DNA from: Elusimicrobia bacterium GWC2_64_44
Lineage (GTDB): Bacteria > Elusimicrobiota > Elusimicrobia > Elusimicrobiales > UBA9959
Assembly: GCA_001799845.1 (NCBI GenBank)
Contig: MGUG01000052.1
Location: 1-64,000, forward strand
Direction: 5' to 3'
DNA length: 64,000 nt
Of the stretch, positions 23,918 to 32,120 are shown in pieces; the stretch's first letter is position 1, and each line of letters opens with the position of its first letter. The position numbers were made by a program, and so were the translations under genes. The notes under the pieces are model-generated. The model saw only the letters and a list, made by a program, of their open reading frames with translations. It searched no databases and had not been told where the DNA came from.

Positions 23918-25561
23918 ATGAGCGACGATATGTTCTGTTACCAGTGCGAGCAGGCGGCAAAAGGAACGGCGTGCACCACCCAGGGCGTGTGCGGCAAGGA
24001 CCCGGAGACGGCCAAGATGCAGGACCTCCTGCTCTGGCAGGCCAAGGGCATAAGCCAGTACGCCCACCAGGCCGCCAAGGCCGGCCATCGCGACCGCGCC
24101 ATAGACGTGTTCGTGGTGGAGGCCCTGTTCACCACCGTGACCAACGTTAATTTCGACCCGAAGAACATAGCGCAGCAGATACAGAAGGGCCAGGCCATCA
24201 AGGAGAAGGCGAAGGCGCTGGCCGGGAACCCGAAGCTGGACGGTCCCGCCGCCTGGGCGGCCCCCTCCGATTACAAGGCCCTGCTGGCCGAGGCCCCCGA
24301 GAAAGGCATAGAAGCCCGCCGGAAGGCGCTCGGCAACGACGCGGCCGGCCTGCAGGAGCTGCTGGCCTACGGCCTTAAGGGCATGGCGGCCTACGCCGAC
24401 CACGCGCTGGTCCTGGGCCAGGAAGACGAGAAGGTCTACGCCTTCATCCACGAGGCCCTGGACTTCCTGACCAAGCCGAACCCGACGGTGGACGAGCTGG
24501 TGGGCTATAACATGAAGTGCGGCGAGGTGAACCTGCGCGTGATGGAGCTGCTGGATAAAGCCAATACCACCGCCTACGGCCACCCCGTCCCCACCCCCGT
24601 GCGCATCAACCCCCTCAAGGGCAAAGCGCTGCTGGTCAGCGGCCACGACCTGAAGGACCTGGAGAATATCCTCAAGCTGACCGAGGGCAAAGGCGTGAAC
24701 GTCTACACGCACGGCGAGATGCTGCCCGCCCACGGCTACCCCGGCCTGAAGAAGTACAAGCACCTGGCCGGCAACTACGGCGGCGCCTGGCAGGACCAGC
24801 AGAAGGAGTTCAACGCCTTCCCCGGCTCCGTCGTGATGACGACCAACTGCATACAGAAGCCGCTGGACGGCTACAAGGCCCGCATCTTTACGACCGGCCT
24901 GGTGGAATGGCCCGGCGTGACGCACCTGGCGAACGGCGACTTCGCCCCGGCGGTGGAGGCGGCGCTCGCGGCCCCCGGTTTCACCGTGGACGGCGACCCG
25001 AGGACCATTCTGGTGGGCTTCGGCCATAACACCGTGATGGGCGTGGCGGGCACCGTGATAGACGCGGTGAAGGCCGGCAAGCTCAAGCACTTCTTCCTCA
25101 TCGGCGGCTGCGACGGCGCCAAGCCCGGCCGCAACTACTACACGGAGTTCGCCGAGCAGGCCCCCAAGGATACCGTTATCCTGACGCTGGCCTGCGGCAA
25201 GTTCCGCTTCAACAAGCAGGAATTCGGCGATATCGGCGGCATACCGCGCCTGCTCGACATGGGCCAGTGCAACGACGCCTACTCGGCCATCCAGGTGGCG
25301 GTGGCGCTGTCCAAGGCCTTCGGCGTGGGCGTCAACGAGCTGCCGCTGTCGATGATCCTGAGCTGGTACGAGCAGAAGGCCGTCTGCATCCTGCTGACCC
25401 TGCTGCACCTCGGCATCAAGAACATCCGCCTCGGCCCGACGCTGCCGGCTTTCGTAACGCCGGCGGTGCTGAAGGTGCTGGTGGAGAAGTTCAACATCAT
25501 GCCGACCACCACGGCGGAGAAGGACCTGAACGCCATACTCGGCGCTAAAGCCAGCGCTTAA
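23918..25561 (+). CDS. hcp: Hybrid-cluster protein (hydroxylamine / NO reductase)
   Basis: This 547-residue protein carries the N-terminal FCYQCEQAAKGTACTTQGVC motif, giving Cys7, Cys10, Cys19 and Cys25 with the short spacing of class I Hcp from strict anaerobes. Later segments supply hybrid-cluster ligands (GVNVYTHGEMLPAHGYPG; VVMTTNCIQKP; LIGGCDGAKPGR; ILTLACGKFRF). Hcp reduces NO or hydroxylamine and protects against nitrosative stress. AAGGAG precedes the ATG by 8 nt. It is controlled from the upstream promoter/operator and is followed by a terminator. Confidence 0.97.
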   Translation: MSDDMFCYQCEQAAKGTACTTQGVCGKDPETAKMQDLLLWQAKGISQYAHQAAKAGHRDRAIDVFVVEALFTTVTNVNFDPKNIAQQIQKGQAIKEKAKALAGNPKLDGPAAWAAPSDYKALLAEAPEKGIEARRKALGNDAAGLQELLAYGLKGMAAYADHALVLGQEDEKVYAFIHEALDFLTKPNPTVDELVGYNMKCGEVNLRVMELLDKANTTAYGHPVPTPVRINPLKGKALLVSGHDLKDLENILKLTEGKGVNVYTHGEMLPAHGYPGLKKYKHLAGNYGGAWQDQQKEFNAFPGSVVMTTNCIQKPLDGYKARIFTTGLVEWPGVTHLANGDFAPAVEAALAAPGFTVDGDPRTILVGFGHNTVMGVAGTVIDAVKAGKLKHFFLIGGCDGAKPGRNYYTEFAEQAPKDTVILTLACGKFRFNKQEFGDIGGIPRLLDMGQCNDAYSAIQVAVALSKAFGVGVNELPLSMILSWYEQKAVCILLTLLHLGIKNIRLGPTLPAFVTPAVLKVLVEKFNIMPTTTAEKDLNAILGAKASA

Positions 25562-25574
25562 CAGCTAGTGAACG

Positions 25575-25612
25575 GGGCGGGGCCGGAGTGAGTACTCTGG
25601 CCCCGCCCTTTA
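25575..25612 (+). terminator. Terminator of rrf2-hcp
   Basis: GGGCGGGGCC (25575-25584) pairs perfectly with GGCCCCGCCC (25599-25608), followed by a short TTTA. Confidence 0.8.
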
Positions 25613-25613
25613 C

Positions 25614-25619
25614 TATAAT
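25614..25619 (+). promoter_or_regulatory. -10 box for leaderless transcription of the TIGR02757-type gene
   Basis: A consensus TATAAT lies 6 nt before the ATG at 25626, directly after the hcp terminator. There is no Shine-Dalgarno. Confidence 0.6.
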
Positions 25620-25625
25620 AACCTC

Positions 25626-26381
25626 ATGAAACCCACGCGCGCCTTCCTGGAAAAGACCTACCGTGAGATGAACCGGCCGGAGTTCATCCACCCCGACCCG
25701 CTGGAATTCGTCTGGCGCTACGGCGCCGCGGCCGACCGCGAGGTCGTAGGACTGATAGCCGCCTGCCTGGCCTACGGCAATGTCACGCAGATCCTGAAGA
25801 GCGTGGATAAGGTGCTGGCGCCGATGGGGCAGGCCCCCGCGGCCTGGCTGAAGACCACGCCCCCGGCGGAGATCAGGAAAGGGCTGGGCAAATTCAAGCA
25901 CCGGTTTACCACCGGGGCGGAGATGGCCGTCTTCCTGCTGAACATCAAGCGCGCGCTGGAGAAATACGGCTCGCTGGAGAAACTGTTCCTCGCCGGCTAC
26001 GACAAGAGTGAGCCCACCGTTGAGAACTCCCTATACCGATTTATCGACGCTTTCAACGCGCAGGCCTGCGCCCCCACGCTGACGCCCTGCACCGAGCTGA
26101 AGAGCTCCTTCAAGCGGGTAAACCTCTTCCTGCGCTGGATGGTGCGCAAGGACGCCGTGGACCCCGGCGTCTGGGCCGGTGTGCCCCCCTCCAAGCTGAT
26201 CATCCCGCTCGACACGCACATGCGGCAGGTCTCCATGGGCATGGGCATAACGAAGCGCAAGGACACCTCCATGAAGACGGCCGTGGAGATCACCGCGTTC
26301 TTCAGCGGCGTCATGCCGTCGGACCCGGTTAAATACGACTTCGCCCTGACCCGCGCGGGCATCAGGGGCAACAATACCTGA
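25626..26381 (+). CDS. TIGR02757 / DUF2400 family protein
   Basis: The 251-residue protein matches the uncharacterised TIGR02757 family: DPLEFVWRYGAAADREVVGLIAACLAYG at the N terminus, FLRWMVRKDAVDPGVWAGV, LIIPLDTHMRQV and DPVKYDFALTRAGI. The LDTH-centred helical arrangement resembles HhH-GPD base-excision glycosylases, but no function is established. It starts from its own putative leaderless promoter and precedes the oxygen-stress genes. Confidence 0.85.
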   Translation: MKPTRAFLEKTYREMNRPEFIHPDPLEFVWRYGAAADREVVGLIAACLAYGNVTQILKSVDKVLAPMGQAPAAWLKTTPPAEIRKGLGKFKHRFTTGAEMAVFLLNIKRALEKYGSLEKLFLAGYDKSEPTVENSLYRFIDAFNAQACAPTLTPCTELKSSFKRVNLFLRWMVRKDAVDPGVWAGVPPSKLIIPLDTHMRQVSMGMGITKRKDTSMKTAVEITAFFSGVMPSDPVKYDFALTRAGIRGNNT

Positions 26382-26388
26382 TTTTTAG

Positions 26389-26394
26389 TAGAAT
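26389..26394 (+). promoter_or_regulatory. Candidate -10 box of the rubrerythrin operon
   Basis: TAGAAT lies in the short gap after the TIGR02757-type gene, leaving a ~60-nt leader with an imperfect GCTG-CAGC stem before rubrerythrin. The matching -35 is weak. Confidence 0.35.
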
Positions 26395-26461
26395 ATAGTC
26401 TCTCTCTTTCGCTGACGGCTGGGTACCGGCAGCGCTTCAAGCATTTACTTCAGGAGGAAAA

Positions 26462-27034
26462 ATGAAAATAAAAGGTTCCAAGACCGAACAGAATCTGCTC
26501 GCTTCTTTCGCGGGCGAATCGCAGGCCCGCAACCGCTACACTTATTTCGCCGGCGCGGCGAAGAAAGAAGGCTACGTACAGATAGCCAAGGCCTTCGAAG
26601 AGACCGCCGACCAGGAGAAGGAGCACGCCAAGCGCTTCTTCAAGTTCCTCGAGGGCGGCGACCTGCAGATCACCGCCACCTTCCCCGCCGGCTGCATCGG
26701 CGACACCGCCGCCAACCTTAAGGCCGCGGCCGACGGCGAGAAACACGAGTGGGGCCACATGTACCCCGAGTTCGCCAAGACCGCCCGCGAAGAGGGTTTC
26801 GAACCCGTCGCCAGGACCTTCGAGGCCGTCTCCGTGGCCGAGAAATACCACGAGTCCCGCTACCGCGGCTTCCTGAAGAACCTCGAGGAGGGAAAAGTTT
26901 TCAAGAAGGGCAAGAAAGTCACCTGGCGCTGCATCAACTGCGGCTACACCCACGAGGGCGAGACCGCCCCGGAGAACTGCCCGGCCTGCGCGCACCCGAA
27001 GGCCTATTTCGAGGTCCTCGCGGAGAACTGGTAA
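26462..27034 (+). CDS. rbr: Rubrerythrin
   Basis: Rubrerythrin reduces hydrogen peroxide in anaerobes with electrons from rubredoxin. The 190-residue protein has a four-helix diiron domain (AGESQARNRY with ligand Glu; ADQEKEHAKRFF; VAEKYHESRY) and a C-terminal rubredoxin-like FeCys4 site (WRCINCGYTHEG, then CPACAHPKAYF). AGGAGG stands 6 nt before the ATG. It heads a tight cluster with tpx, desulfoferrodoxin and rubredoxin. Confidence 0.97.
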   Translation: MKIKGSKTEQNLLASFAGESQARNRYTYFAGAAKKEGYVQIAKAFEETADQEKEHAKRFFKFLEGGDLQITATFPAGCIGDTAANLKAAADGEKHEWGHMYPEFAKTAREEGFEPVARTFEAVSVAEKYHESRYRGFLKNLEEGKVFKKGKKVTWRCINCGYTHEGETAPENCPACAHPKAYFEVLAENW

Positions 27035-27040
27035 AAACCT

Positions 27041-27589
27041 ATGGAAGAAAATACGAACGAAGAAGCCCAGAAAGAGCACGCGAAGCGCACGGTGACCATC
27101 CACGGCCGCCCGATGACGCTGGTCGGCGACGAGATGAAGGTGGGCACTCCCGCGCCCGACTTCAAAGTGACCGATAACGACATGCTGCCCATGAAGTTTC
27201 TGCGCACCTACGGCGGCAAAGTGGCGGTTATCATAGCCGTGCACTCCCTGGACACCTCCGTCTGCGACCTGGAGACCCGCCGCTTCAATAAGGAAGCCGA
27301 GGCTTTGGGCCCGGACGTCGGCGTGCTGGTGGTCAGCATGGACCTGCCGTTCGCCCAGAAGCGCTGGTGCGGCGCGGTCGGCATCAAAGCCGTGCGCACC
27401 TTCTCGGACTACCAGAGGGCCGAGTTCGGCAAGGCCTACGGCGTCCTGATCAAGGAGCTGCGCCTGCTGGCCCGGGCCGTGTTCATAGTGGACAAGGACG
27501 GCATTGTGAAGTACGCGCAGATCGTTCCCGAGGTCTCGAAGGAACCGGATTACGAAGAAGTGCTGACCGCGCTCAAGGCGCTGGTCTGA
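27041..27589 (+). CDS. tpx: Thiol peroxidase (atypical 2-Cys peroxiredoxin)
   Basis: Tpx reduces peroxides with thioredoxin. The 182-residue protein shows TPAPDFKVTDND, the peroxidatic Cys in HSLDTSVCDLETRRFN, DLPFAQKRWC with the resolving Cys, and ARAVFIVDKDGIVKY. The usual Pro of the PSLDTxVC box is His here. The N terminus has a short charged extension before the family start. It begins 6 nt after rubrerythrin without a strong Shine-Dalgarno. Confidence 0.92.
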   Translation: MEENTNEEAQKEHAKRTVTIHGRPMTLVGDEMKVGTPAPDFKVTDNDMLPMKFLRTYGGKVAVIIAVHSLDTSVCDLETRRFNKEAEALGPDVGVLVVSMDLPFAQKRWCGAVGIKAVRTFSDYQRAEFGKAYGVLIKELRLLARAVFIVDKDGIVKYAQIVPEVSKEPDYEEVLTALKALV

Positions 27590-27619
27590 TTTTGGGTAAG
27601 GGTCAAGGAGAAAACAATA

Positions 27620-28000
27620 ATGGCTGAAAGAAGAGAAGTTTACAAGTGTGAAGCGTGCGGCAACATCGTAGAGGTCCTGCACGGCGGCCCCGGCGTGCTG
27701 GTCTGCTGCGGCTCCGACATGAAGGCGATGTTCGAGAACACCTCCGACGGCGCCAAAGAGAAGCACGTCCCCGTAATAGCGAAGACCGACAAGGGCGTGA
27801 CCGTGAAGGTAGGCTCCGTGCCTCACCCGATGCTGGCCGAGCACTTTATCGAGTGGATAGAGCTGGTGGCCGACGGCAAGGTCTTCCGCGAATACCTGCA
27901 GCCCGGCCAGGCCCCCGAGGCCACGTTCTGCCTGTGCTTCACGCCCAAGACGCTGGAAGCGCGCGAATATTGCAACCTGCACGGGCTATGGAAAGCCTAA
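27620..28000 (+). CDS. dfx: Desulfoferrodoxin (superoxide reductase, 2Fe type)
   Basis: The 126-residue enzyme reduces superoxide to peroxide without making oxygen. Residues 10-32 form the desulforedoxin FeCys4 site ([13 protein letters not shown], then VCCGSDM). The catalytic Fe(His4Cys) site follows: KHVPVI, VPHPM, EHFIEW and the C-terminal [12 protein letters not shown] stands upstream of the ATG. Superoxide is handled here, and the peroxide product by rubrerythrin and Tpx. Confidence 0.97.
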   Translation: MAERREVYKCEACGNIVEVLHGGPGVLVCCGSDMKAMFENTSDGAKEKHVPVIAKTDKGVTVKVGSVPHPMLAEHFIEWIELVADGKVFREYLQPGQAPEATFCLCFTPKTLEAREYCNLHGLWKA

Positions 28001-28009
28001 GGAGATAAA

Positions 28010-28171
28010 ATGAAAAAGTACCTCTGCAAGCTCTGCGGCTATATCTACGATCCGGCTGTCGGCGATCCCGACAACAACGTCCCCCCCGGCACGGCTTTTG
28101 ACAAGCTGCCCGAGGGCTGGGTGTGCCCGGTCTGCGGCGCCGGCAAGGAAGAGTTCGAAGTAGAGAACTAG
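28010..28171 (+). CDS. Rubredoxin
   Basis: A 53-residue rubredoxin with the two iron-binding loops [12 protein letters not shown] and [17 protein letters not shown] lies 5 nt before the ATG and 9 nt follow the desulfoferrodoxin stop. It is the likely electron donor for desulfoferrodoxin and rubrerythrin in the same operon. Confidence 0.96.
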   Translation: MKKYLCKLCGYIYDPAVGDPDNNVPPGTAFDKLPEGWVCPVCGAGKEEFEVEN

Positions 28172-28187
28172 CCCCTTCAGCAAAAAC

Positions 28188-28218
28188 AAAACCCCCGGCC
28201 TGGGCGCCGGGGGTTTTT
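28188..28218. terminator. Bidirectional terminator after rubredoxin
   Basis: AAAACCCCCGGC (28188-28199) and GCCGGGGGTTTT (28206-28217) form a 12-bp stem with a U-tract. It separates the + strand stress operon from the minus-strand UnbV gene. Confidence 0.92.
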
Positions 28219-28229
28219 ATTTGGCCGCG

Positions 28230-30002
28230 CTATCTGGCCGGCCAATCGGCCAGTCCGCCGCCTTCGGAGATCTTTACGAACCTGTCGGCGGCTATCTTTT
28301 TATAGACCGCGGCCCCGGAGTTCCAGCGCACCTCTATCGAGTCGGCGGCCTTTGCCTTGCCCAGGCCGAAATGCAGCACCTGATCGTCTGTCAGCCCGGC
28401 GTGGCCGTGCGAAGTGGAAATAACGCGCCGCTGCGTCAGCCTGCCGGCCTTCACGATCACCTCTACGCCCACCCCGCCGCGGTTGGAGCCGCCGGCGCCG
28501 CGTCCTTCCAGCTTGACGGCCAGCCAGTGGTTGCCGTTATTTATATGGTTATGGAACAGGGCCGGGGCGGGCCAGGCCCCGCGCCGCCTGTCGGCCGGCA
28601 TGCGCATCCAGGACTTGCCCGCCAGGATATCCAGGCGGCCGTCCCGGTCGTAGTCCGCCACGGAGATGCCGCCGGAGCTCTCCCAGTCAAAACCGGCCTT
28701 GGCGGTGATCTCCTCGAATTTCCTCGGCCTGACCTGCCTGAACAGCCGCAGGTACTGCCCGTCCGGGTAGTCCCCGCTCGCCAGCAGCAGGTCCAGGCGC
28801 CCGTCGTTGTCGAAGTCGGCCCAGGCCGCGCGCATGTCCCCCTGGTTCCAGTTCCTGGTATCCTGGTGCACGCGGTAGAGGAGGTCCGGGTAGCGTTTGA
28901 AAGCCCCGCCTTTTCCGGGGCCCTTATTCTCCAGCAGCGAAGAGCGGTCCGACGCCTCGCCCGCCCAGCCATGCGTGATCTCGCCCAGGAAGACGTCCGT
29001 GTCCCCGTCGTTATCGTAGTCGGCGCAGGCGGCGGAGAAGGTATTGCCGTGCGAGCGCCATTCCTTCTCGGGCTCGCGCTTCACCCCCGGCGGGTAGCGG
29101 CCGTGGCGGATAGCGTCCCCGTCGAAGCCGCTGGCCGGCGCGCGATCGGAGAAGGTGCCGTCGCCGTTGTTGCGCCACAGGCGGTTGGCCTGCCGCCCGT
29201 AGACGGAGACCAGCAGGTCCTGGCGGCCGTCGCCGTCCCAGTCGCAGTGGGAAACGCCGTAGACCGGCCGGCTGGAATCCGCCCCCCCCTCGGTCGGCGC
29301 CGTCAGCAGCCCGGCGGATCCCGTGGTCTCGGCGAAACTGCCCCCGCCGAGGCCGCGGTAGAGGCGTGAGGGATAGCACAGGAAGGAGACCCCGTATTCC
29401 TTGTACCAGTTGCCGGCGTAAAGGTCCAGGAGCCCGTCGTTATCGTAGTCGAACAGGGCGGCCGCGGCGGTGGTCTCCGCCGGCTCTTCCACGCCCGCTT
29501 TCCCGAGGTGCGTGAAGCGGCCCGTGCCGTCGTTGAGCAGCACGGCCGAGCGCAGGCCGTCGTCGGCTTTCTCGTAAAGGGCCCCGCCGGCCGCGTCTTT
29601 CAATACGGCCCCGGTCTTCGGGTCTGTTTTAGGTTTTTCGAATTCGGAGTAGCGGGCGCTGAACAGGTCCAGGTCGCCGTCGTTGTCCAGGTCGCCGAAG
29701 ACCAGCGCGCTGCCGGCCCGCGCCGCGGTGCTGGGTGCCGGGGCCGCGTTCACGCCGGACTCGGCCGTGAAGTCGTAGAACCCGCCCGCGCCGCCGGAGC
29801 TGAGGAAGACGCGTGAGACCTGCCCGCCGAAAGTGCTGCCCAGCACGGCGTCCGGCCAGCCGTCGCCGTTGAGGTCAGCCCAGGCCGGGTTCTGAGCGCT
29901 GACGGCGGCCAGTCCGGCCGCGGAAGCGACATCCACGAAATACGGCCCCCCGGCGGCTGCGGCAGGCAGGGCCAGCATGAGCAGAGGGAGCAATTGGATC
30001 AT
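28230..30002 (-). CDS. Secreted FG-GAP/VCBS repeat protein with ASPIC/UnbV C terminus
   Basis: The 590-residue protein has a signal peptide (residues 1-17) and a seven-bladed-propeller-type series of calcium-binding repeats: DLNGDGWPDAVLG, DLDNDGDLDLFSA, DYDNDGLLDLYAG, DWDGDGRQDLLVS, DYDNDGDTDVFLG, DFDNDGRLDLLLA and DYDRDGRLDILAG. The C-terminal ~100 residues (GNHWLAVKLEG, VEVIVKAG, SIEVRWNSGA) match the ASPIC/UnbV domain of CRTAC1-like proteins. An extracytoplasmic binding role is inferred; the ligand is unknown. It ends the minus-strand pair with the phosphatase, overlapping by 1 nt. Confidence 0.92.
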   Translation of the reverse strand: MIQLLPLLMLALPAAAAGGPYFVDVASAAGLAAVSAQNPAWADLNGDGWPDAVLGSTFGGQVSRVFLSSGGAGGFYDFTAESGVNAAPAPSTAARAGSALVFGDLDNDGDLDLFSARYSEFEKPKTDPKTGAVLKDAAGGALYEKADDGLRSAVLLNDGTGRFTHLGKAGVEEPAETTAAAALFDYDNDGLLDLYAGNWYKEYGVSFLCYPSRLYRGLGGGSFAETTGSAGLLTAPTEGGADSSRPVYGVSHCDWDGDGRQDLLVSVYGRQANRLWRNNGDGTFSDRAPASGFDGDAIRHGRYPPGVKREPEKEWRSHGNTFSAACADYDNDGDTDVFLGEITHGWAGEASDRSSLLENKGPGKGGAFKRYPDLLYRVHQDTRNWNQGDMRAAWADFDNDGRLDLLLASGDYPDGQYLRLFRQVRPRKFEEITAKAGFDWESSGGISVADYDRDGRLDILAGKSWMRMPADRRRGAWPAPALFHNHINNGNHWLAVKLEGRGAGGSNRGGVGVEVIVKAGRLTQRRVISTSHGHAGLTDDQVLHFGLGKAKAADSIEVRWNSGAAVYKKIAADRFVKISEGGGLADWPAR

Positions 30003-30706
30003 CAGGGCTTCTTAGCCAGCGAGCGCAGTTTTTCAAGGTCGGAGCGGAAAGCGGGCTGCCTGGCCATCTCCGCGTAGACGGCGCTCCCGAGCAGCTTGCC
30101 GGCCTCTATGTCCGACGGGTGATGCACCCCGCCGATCACGCGGTTGAGGGCGGCGCGGTCGGACCGGGCCAGGAAGTCTGCGCGGCGCGCGGGATCCACG
30201 TCGGCAAGCAGCAGCGCGAGCAGCCGCGACACGGTGGCGTGCCCGCTCGGATAGGAGAGCCCGCCCACGCGGCCCAGGCAGGGCCGCAGCTCCTTGTCGC
30301 GCCGGAAGGGCCGCGGGCGCGCGTACTTTTTCTTGGCGATGGAAACGGCCTTGGCGCCGTCCACGTAGACGCGGAAAAGAATGGTCGAGGCCTCGGCCGG
30401 CAGCGGCTGCGGGAAGGGCGAGATATCCCCGAAGAACTTGTCGTAATCGGCCTCGGCCTGGGCGTTGGCGCCGGCGCAGTCTTCGGCCGTGCGCCTGCCC
30501 TGCCAGTCGAACATGACCTGCATGTCCTTTTTATCCTCTGGCGAACCCGGGGCCGGCGGCGGCGCCACGGTGGCGGCAGGCACGGAGGCGGCCGCGTAAT
30601 GGTGGTCGGGGCCGAAGACGCTGTACAGGTAGAACTGGGCTTTGCCGCAGCCTGCCAGAGAGGCGGCCAAGACCAGGGAAAGAAGAATATTTTTGCGGGC
30701 GGTCAT
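30002..30706 (-). CDS. PAP2-family acid phosphatase lipoprotein
   Basis: The 234-residue protein has a lipoprotein signal (SLAGC, Cys20) and the class A non-specific acid phosphatase motifs KKYARPRP, SYPSGHATVSR and RVIGGVHHPSD. The catalytic residues of the PAP2 triad are therefore present. A Pro/Ala-rich linker follows the lipid anchor. It probably hydrolyses phosphomonoesters in the periplasm; a lipid or polyprenyl phosphate substrate is also possible. A -10 box sits 7 nt before the ATG. Confidence 0.9.
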   Translation of the reverse strand: MTARKNILLSLVLAASLAGCGKAQFYLYSVFGPDHHYAAASVPAATVAPPPAPGSPEDKKDMQVMFDWQGRRTAEDCAGANAQAEADYDKFFGDISPFPQPLPAEASTILFRVYVDGAKAVSIAKKKYARPRPFRRDKELRPCLGRVGGLSYPSGHATVSRLLALLLADVDPARRADFLARSDRAALNRVIGGVHHPSDIEAGKLLGSAVYAEMARQPAFRSDLEKLRSLAKKP

Positions 30707-30713
30707 AGCGTAC

Positions 30714-30719
30714 AGTATA
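30714..30719 (-). promoter_or_regulatory. -10 box for leaderless transcription of the phosphatase
   Basis: TATACT on the minus strand is 7 nt before the ATG at 30706 and no Shine-Dalgarno is present. Confidence 0.5.
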
Positions 30720-30760
30720 GAAAATGCGCGCAGCTTGAACCTACTGTTCCCGCGCCCCGG

Positions 30761-32023
30761 CTACCGGCCGCGCTTCGCCAGCGCAGAGGCCTGCCCGGCG
30801 ATGGCGGCTACCTCAGCGGGCACAAGCACCCGGTTGTATAGGCGGATATCGTCCAACTGTCCCCGGAAATGCCAGTTGAGGTTACCGCCGATGCGGCCGA
30901 ATTCCAACGGCGTGGGACTCAGCACCTGGTTGTCGCCGAAAGAATCGGCGCCAATCCTCACAGGCTGCGCGATACCGTTGCGATAGATGGCCATCCCCGC
31001 CGTGCCGCGGCTGCCGTCGTAGGAGGCGGCCCAGTGTTCCCAACGCCCCGGTACCGGGCCTTCGTCCGCAGAGGCCTCCAGCTTAAAATTGTGCCCGTTC
31101 TTTATATCGAAGGTCAGGGCATAATTGTGGGAGGCGTTGTTCATGTACAAGGCGGTAATAACAGGATCCGAACCTTTTGCAAAGAGCCCCTGCGGGGCGT
31201 CCTTGCCGCCGCTCTTTATCCAGAAGGCGACCGAGAACGGATTCCTCCCGTCGAAAAGGCTGTCGTAAAGCGGCTGATTGCCGTCTGAAACATAGTCGTC
31301 CAGGCCATCCATGGAGAAAGCCTGCGCGTCCGCGCCGGCGGCGAAAGCGGCGCCGTTAAGCGCGCTGGCCGTGCGGCCGGTAATCTCGTCCAGTGCGTTT
31401 CCGTCAGCGCGCCACCAGCGCACCGGGTCTTTGACGGGCGGCGGACGGACAGCGGCCTTTGGGGCCGCCGGGCGCGGCTCCGGACGCGGCAGCGGGCGCG
31501 CGGCAGGCGCGGCAGCTTCGGCGGCCCAATCCATGGCGACGATCTCGCCCGCCGCGGCAATGATTGCCGCCGTTTCGGTCTTTATCAGGCGCGCGTTGAC
31601 CTCCAGCCGGCCGTTGCGGTGGCGGATAAGGGTGCCTGTTACCACAGCTTCCACCCCCAGCACTTTGCCTATGCCCTTTATCGTCCGCTCGTCAACGGCG
31701 CCGGAATGCTGAAAGCTGAGTTCGCCCAGCACTTTTTCCAGCAGCGCGCGCTCAACGGCCTCCAGTTTGCGGCGGTTGATTATACGGGTGAGCAGCCGCT
31801 CGGCTACTATCGCTCCGTCGCTGGAGGCCCGCCCGTCCACGTAGGAGAAAGGCAGCACCGCGATCTTATTGCCTGAAAGCTGGCCGCGCCCTTCAGAAAG
31901 CCTTTCGGCCATGCGCGTGTAAGGTTCGGAGGAAAACGCCGCTGTGGAGCCGTCCCTGCGGGAATTGCCGGCGCAGCCGGAAAAGACCAGCAGTGCGGCC
32001 GCGCCTAGCAGCATGGATTTCAT
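30761..32023 (-). CDS. Lipoprotein with FlgO/CsgG-like domain and LamG domain
   Basis: The 420-residue protein starts with a lipobox (LLVFSGCAG, Cys17). Residues 35-175 resemble FlgO/CsgG-type domains (KIAVLPFSYVDGRASSDGAI, VAERLLTRIINRRKLEAVER, LGVEAVVTGTLIRH). A Pro/Arg/Ala-rich linker (about 175-205) leads to a concanavalin-like LamG domain (WWRADGNALDEITGR, FSMDGLDDYV, FSVAFWIKS, WEHWAASYDG, LDDIRLYNRVL). FlgO-like domains sit at the outer membrane; LamG modules bind carbohydrate or protein. The combined function is unknown. It is a separate unit upstream of the phosphatase. Confidence 0.82.
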   Translation of the reverse strand: MKSMLLGAAALLVFSGCAGNSRRDGSTAAFSSEPYTRMAERLSEGRGQLSGNKIAVLPFSYVDGRASSDGAIVAERLLTRIINRRKLEAVERALLEKVLGELSFQHSGAVDERTIKGIGKVLGVEAVVTGTLIRHRNGRLEVNARLIKTETAAIIAAAGEIVAMDWAAEAAAPAARPLPRPEPRPAAPKAAVRPPPVKDPVRWWRADGNALDEITGRTASALNGAAFAAGADAQAFSMDGLDDYVSDGNQPLYDSLFDGRNPFSVAFWIKSGGKDAPQGLFAKGSDPVITALYMNNASHNYALTFDIKNGHNFKLEASADEGPVPGRWEHWAASYDGSRGTAGMAIYRNGIAQPVRIGADSFGDNQVLSPTPLEFGRIGGNLNWHFRGQLDDIRLYNRVLVPAEVAAIAGQASALAKRGR

Positions 32024-32077
32024 CAGGTATTTCTATCATTTAAACCGGCGCAGGTACAATGGCGGCCCGCTGAAACA

Positions 32078-32104
32078 AAAGAGCCCGGCAGAACCGGGCT
32101 CTTT
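32078..32104. terminator. Terminator of glnA
   Basis: AAAGAGCCCGG (32078-32088) and CCGGGCTCTTT (32094-32104) form a perfect 11-bp stem. The A/T ends let it act on both strands. Confidence 0.9.
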
Positions 32105-32120
32105 GCTGCTCTGAGGCGGC

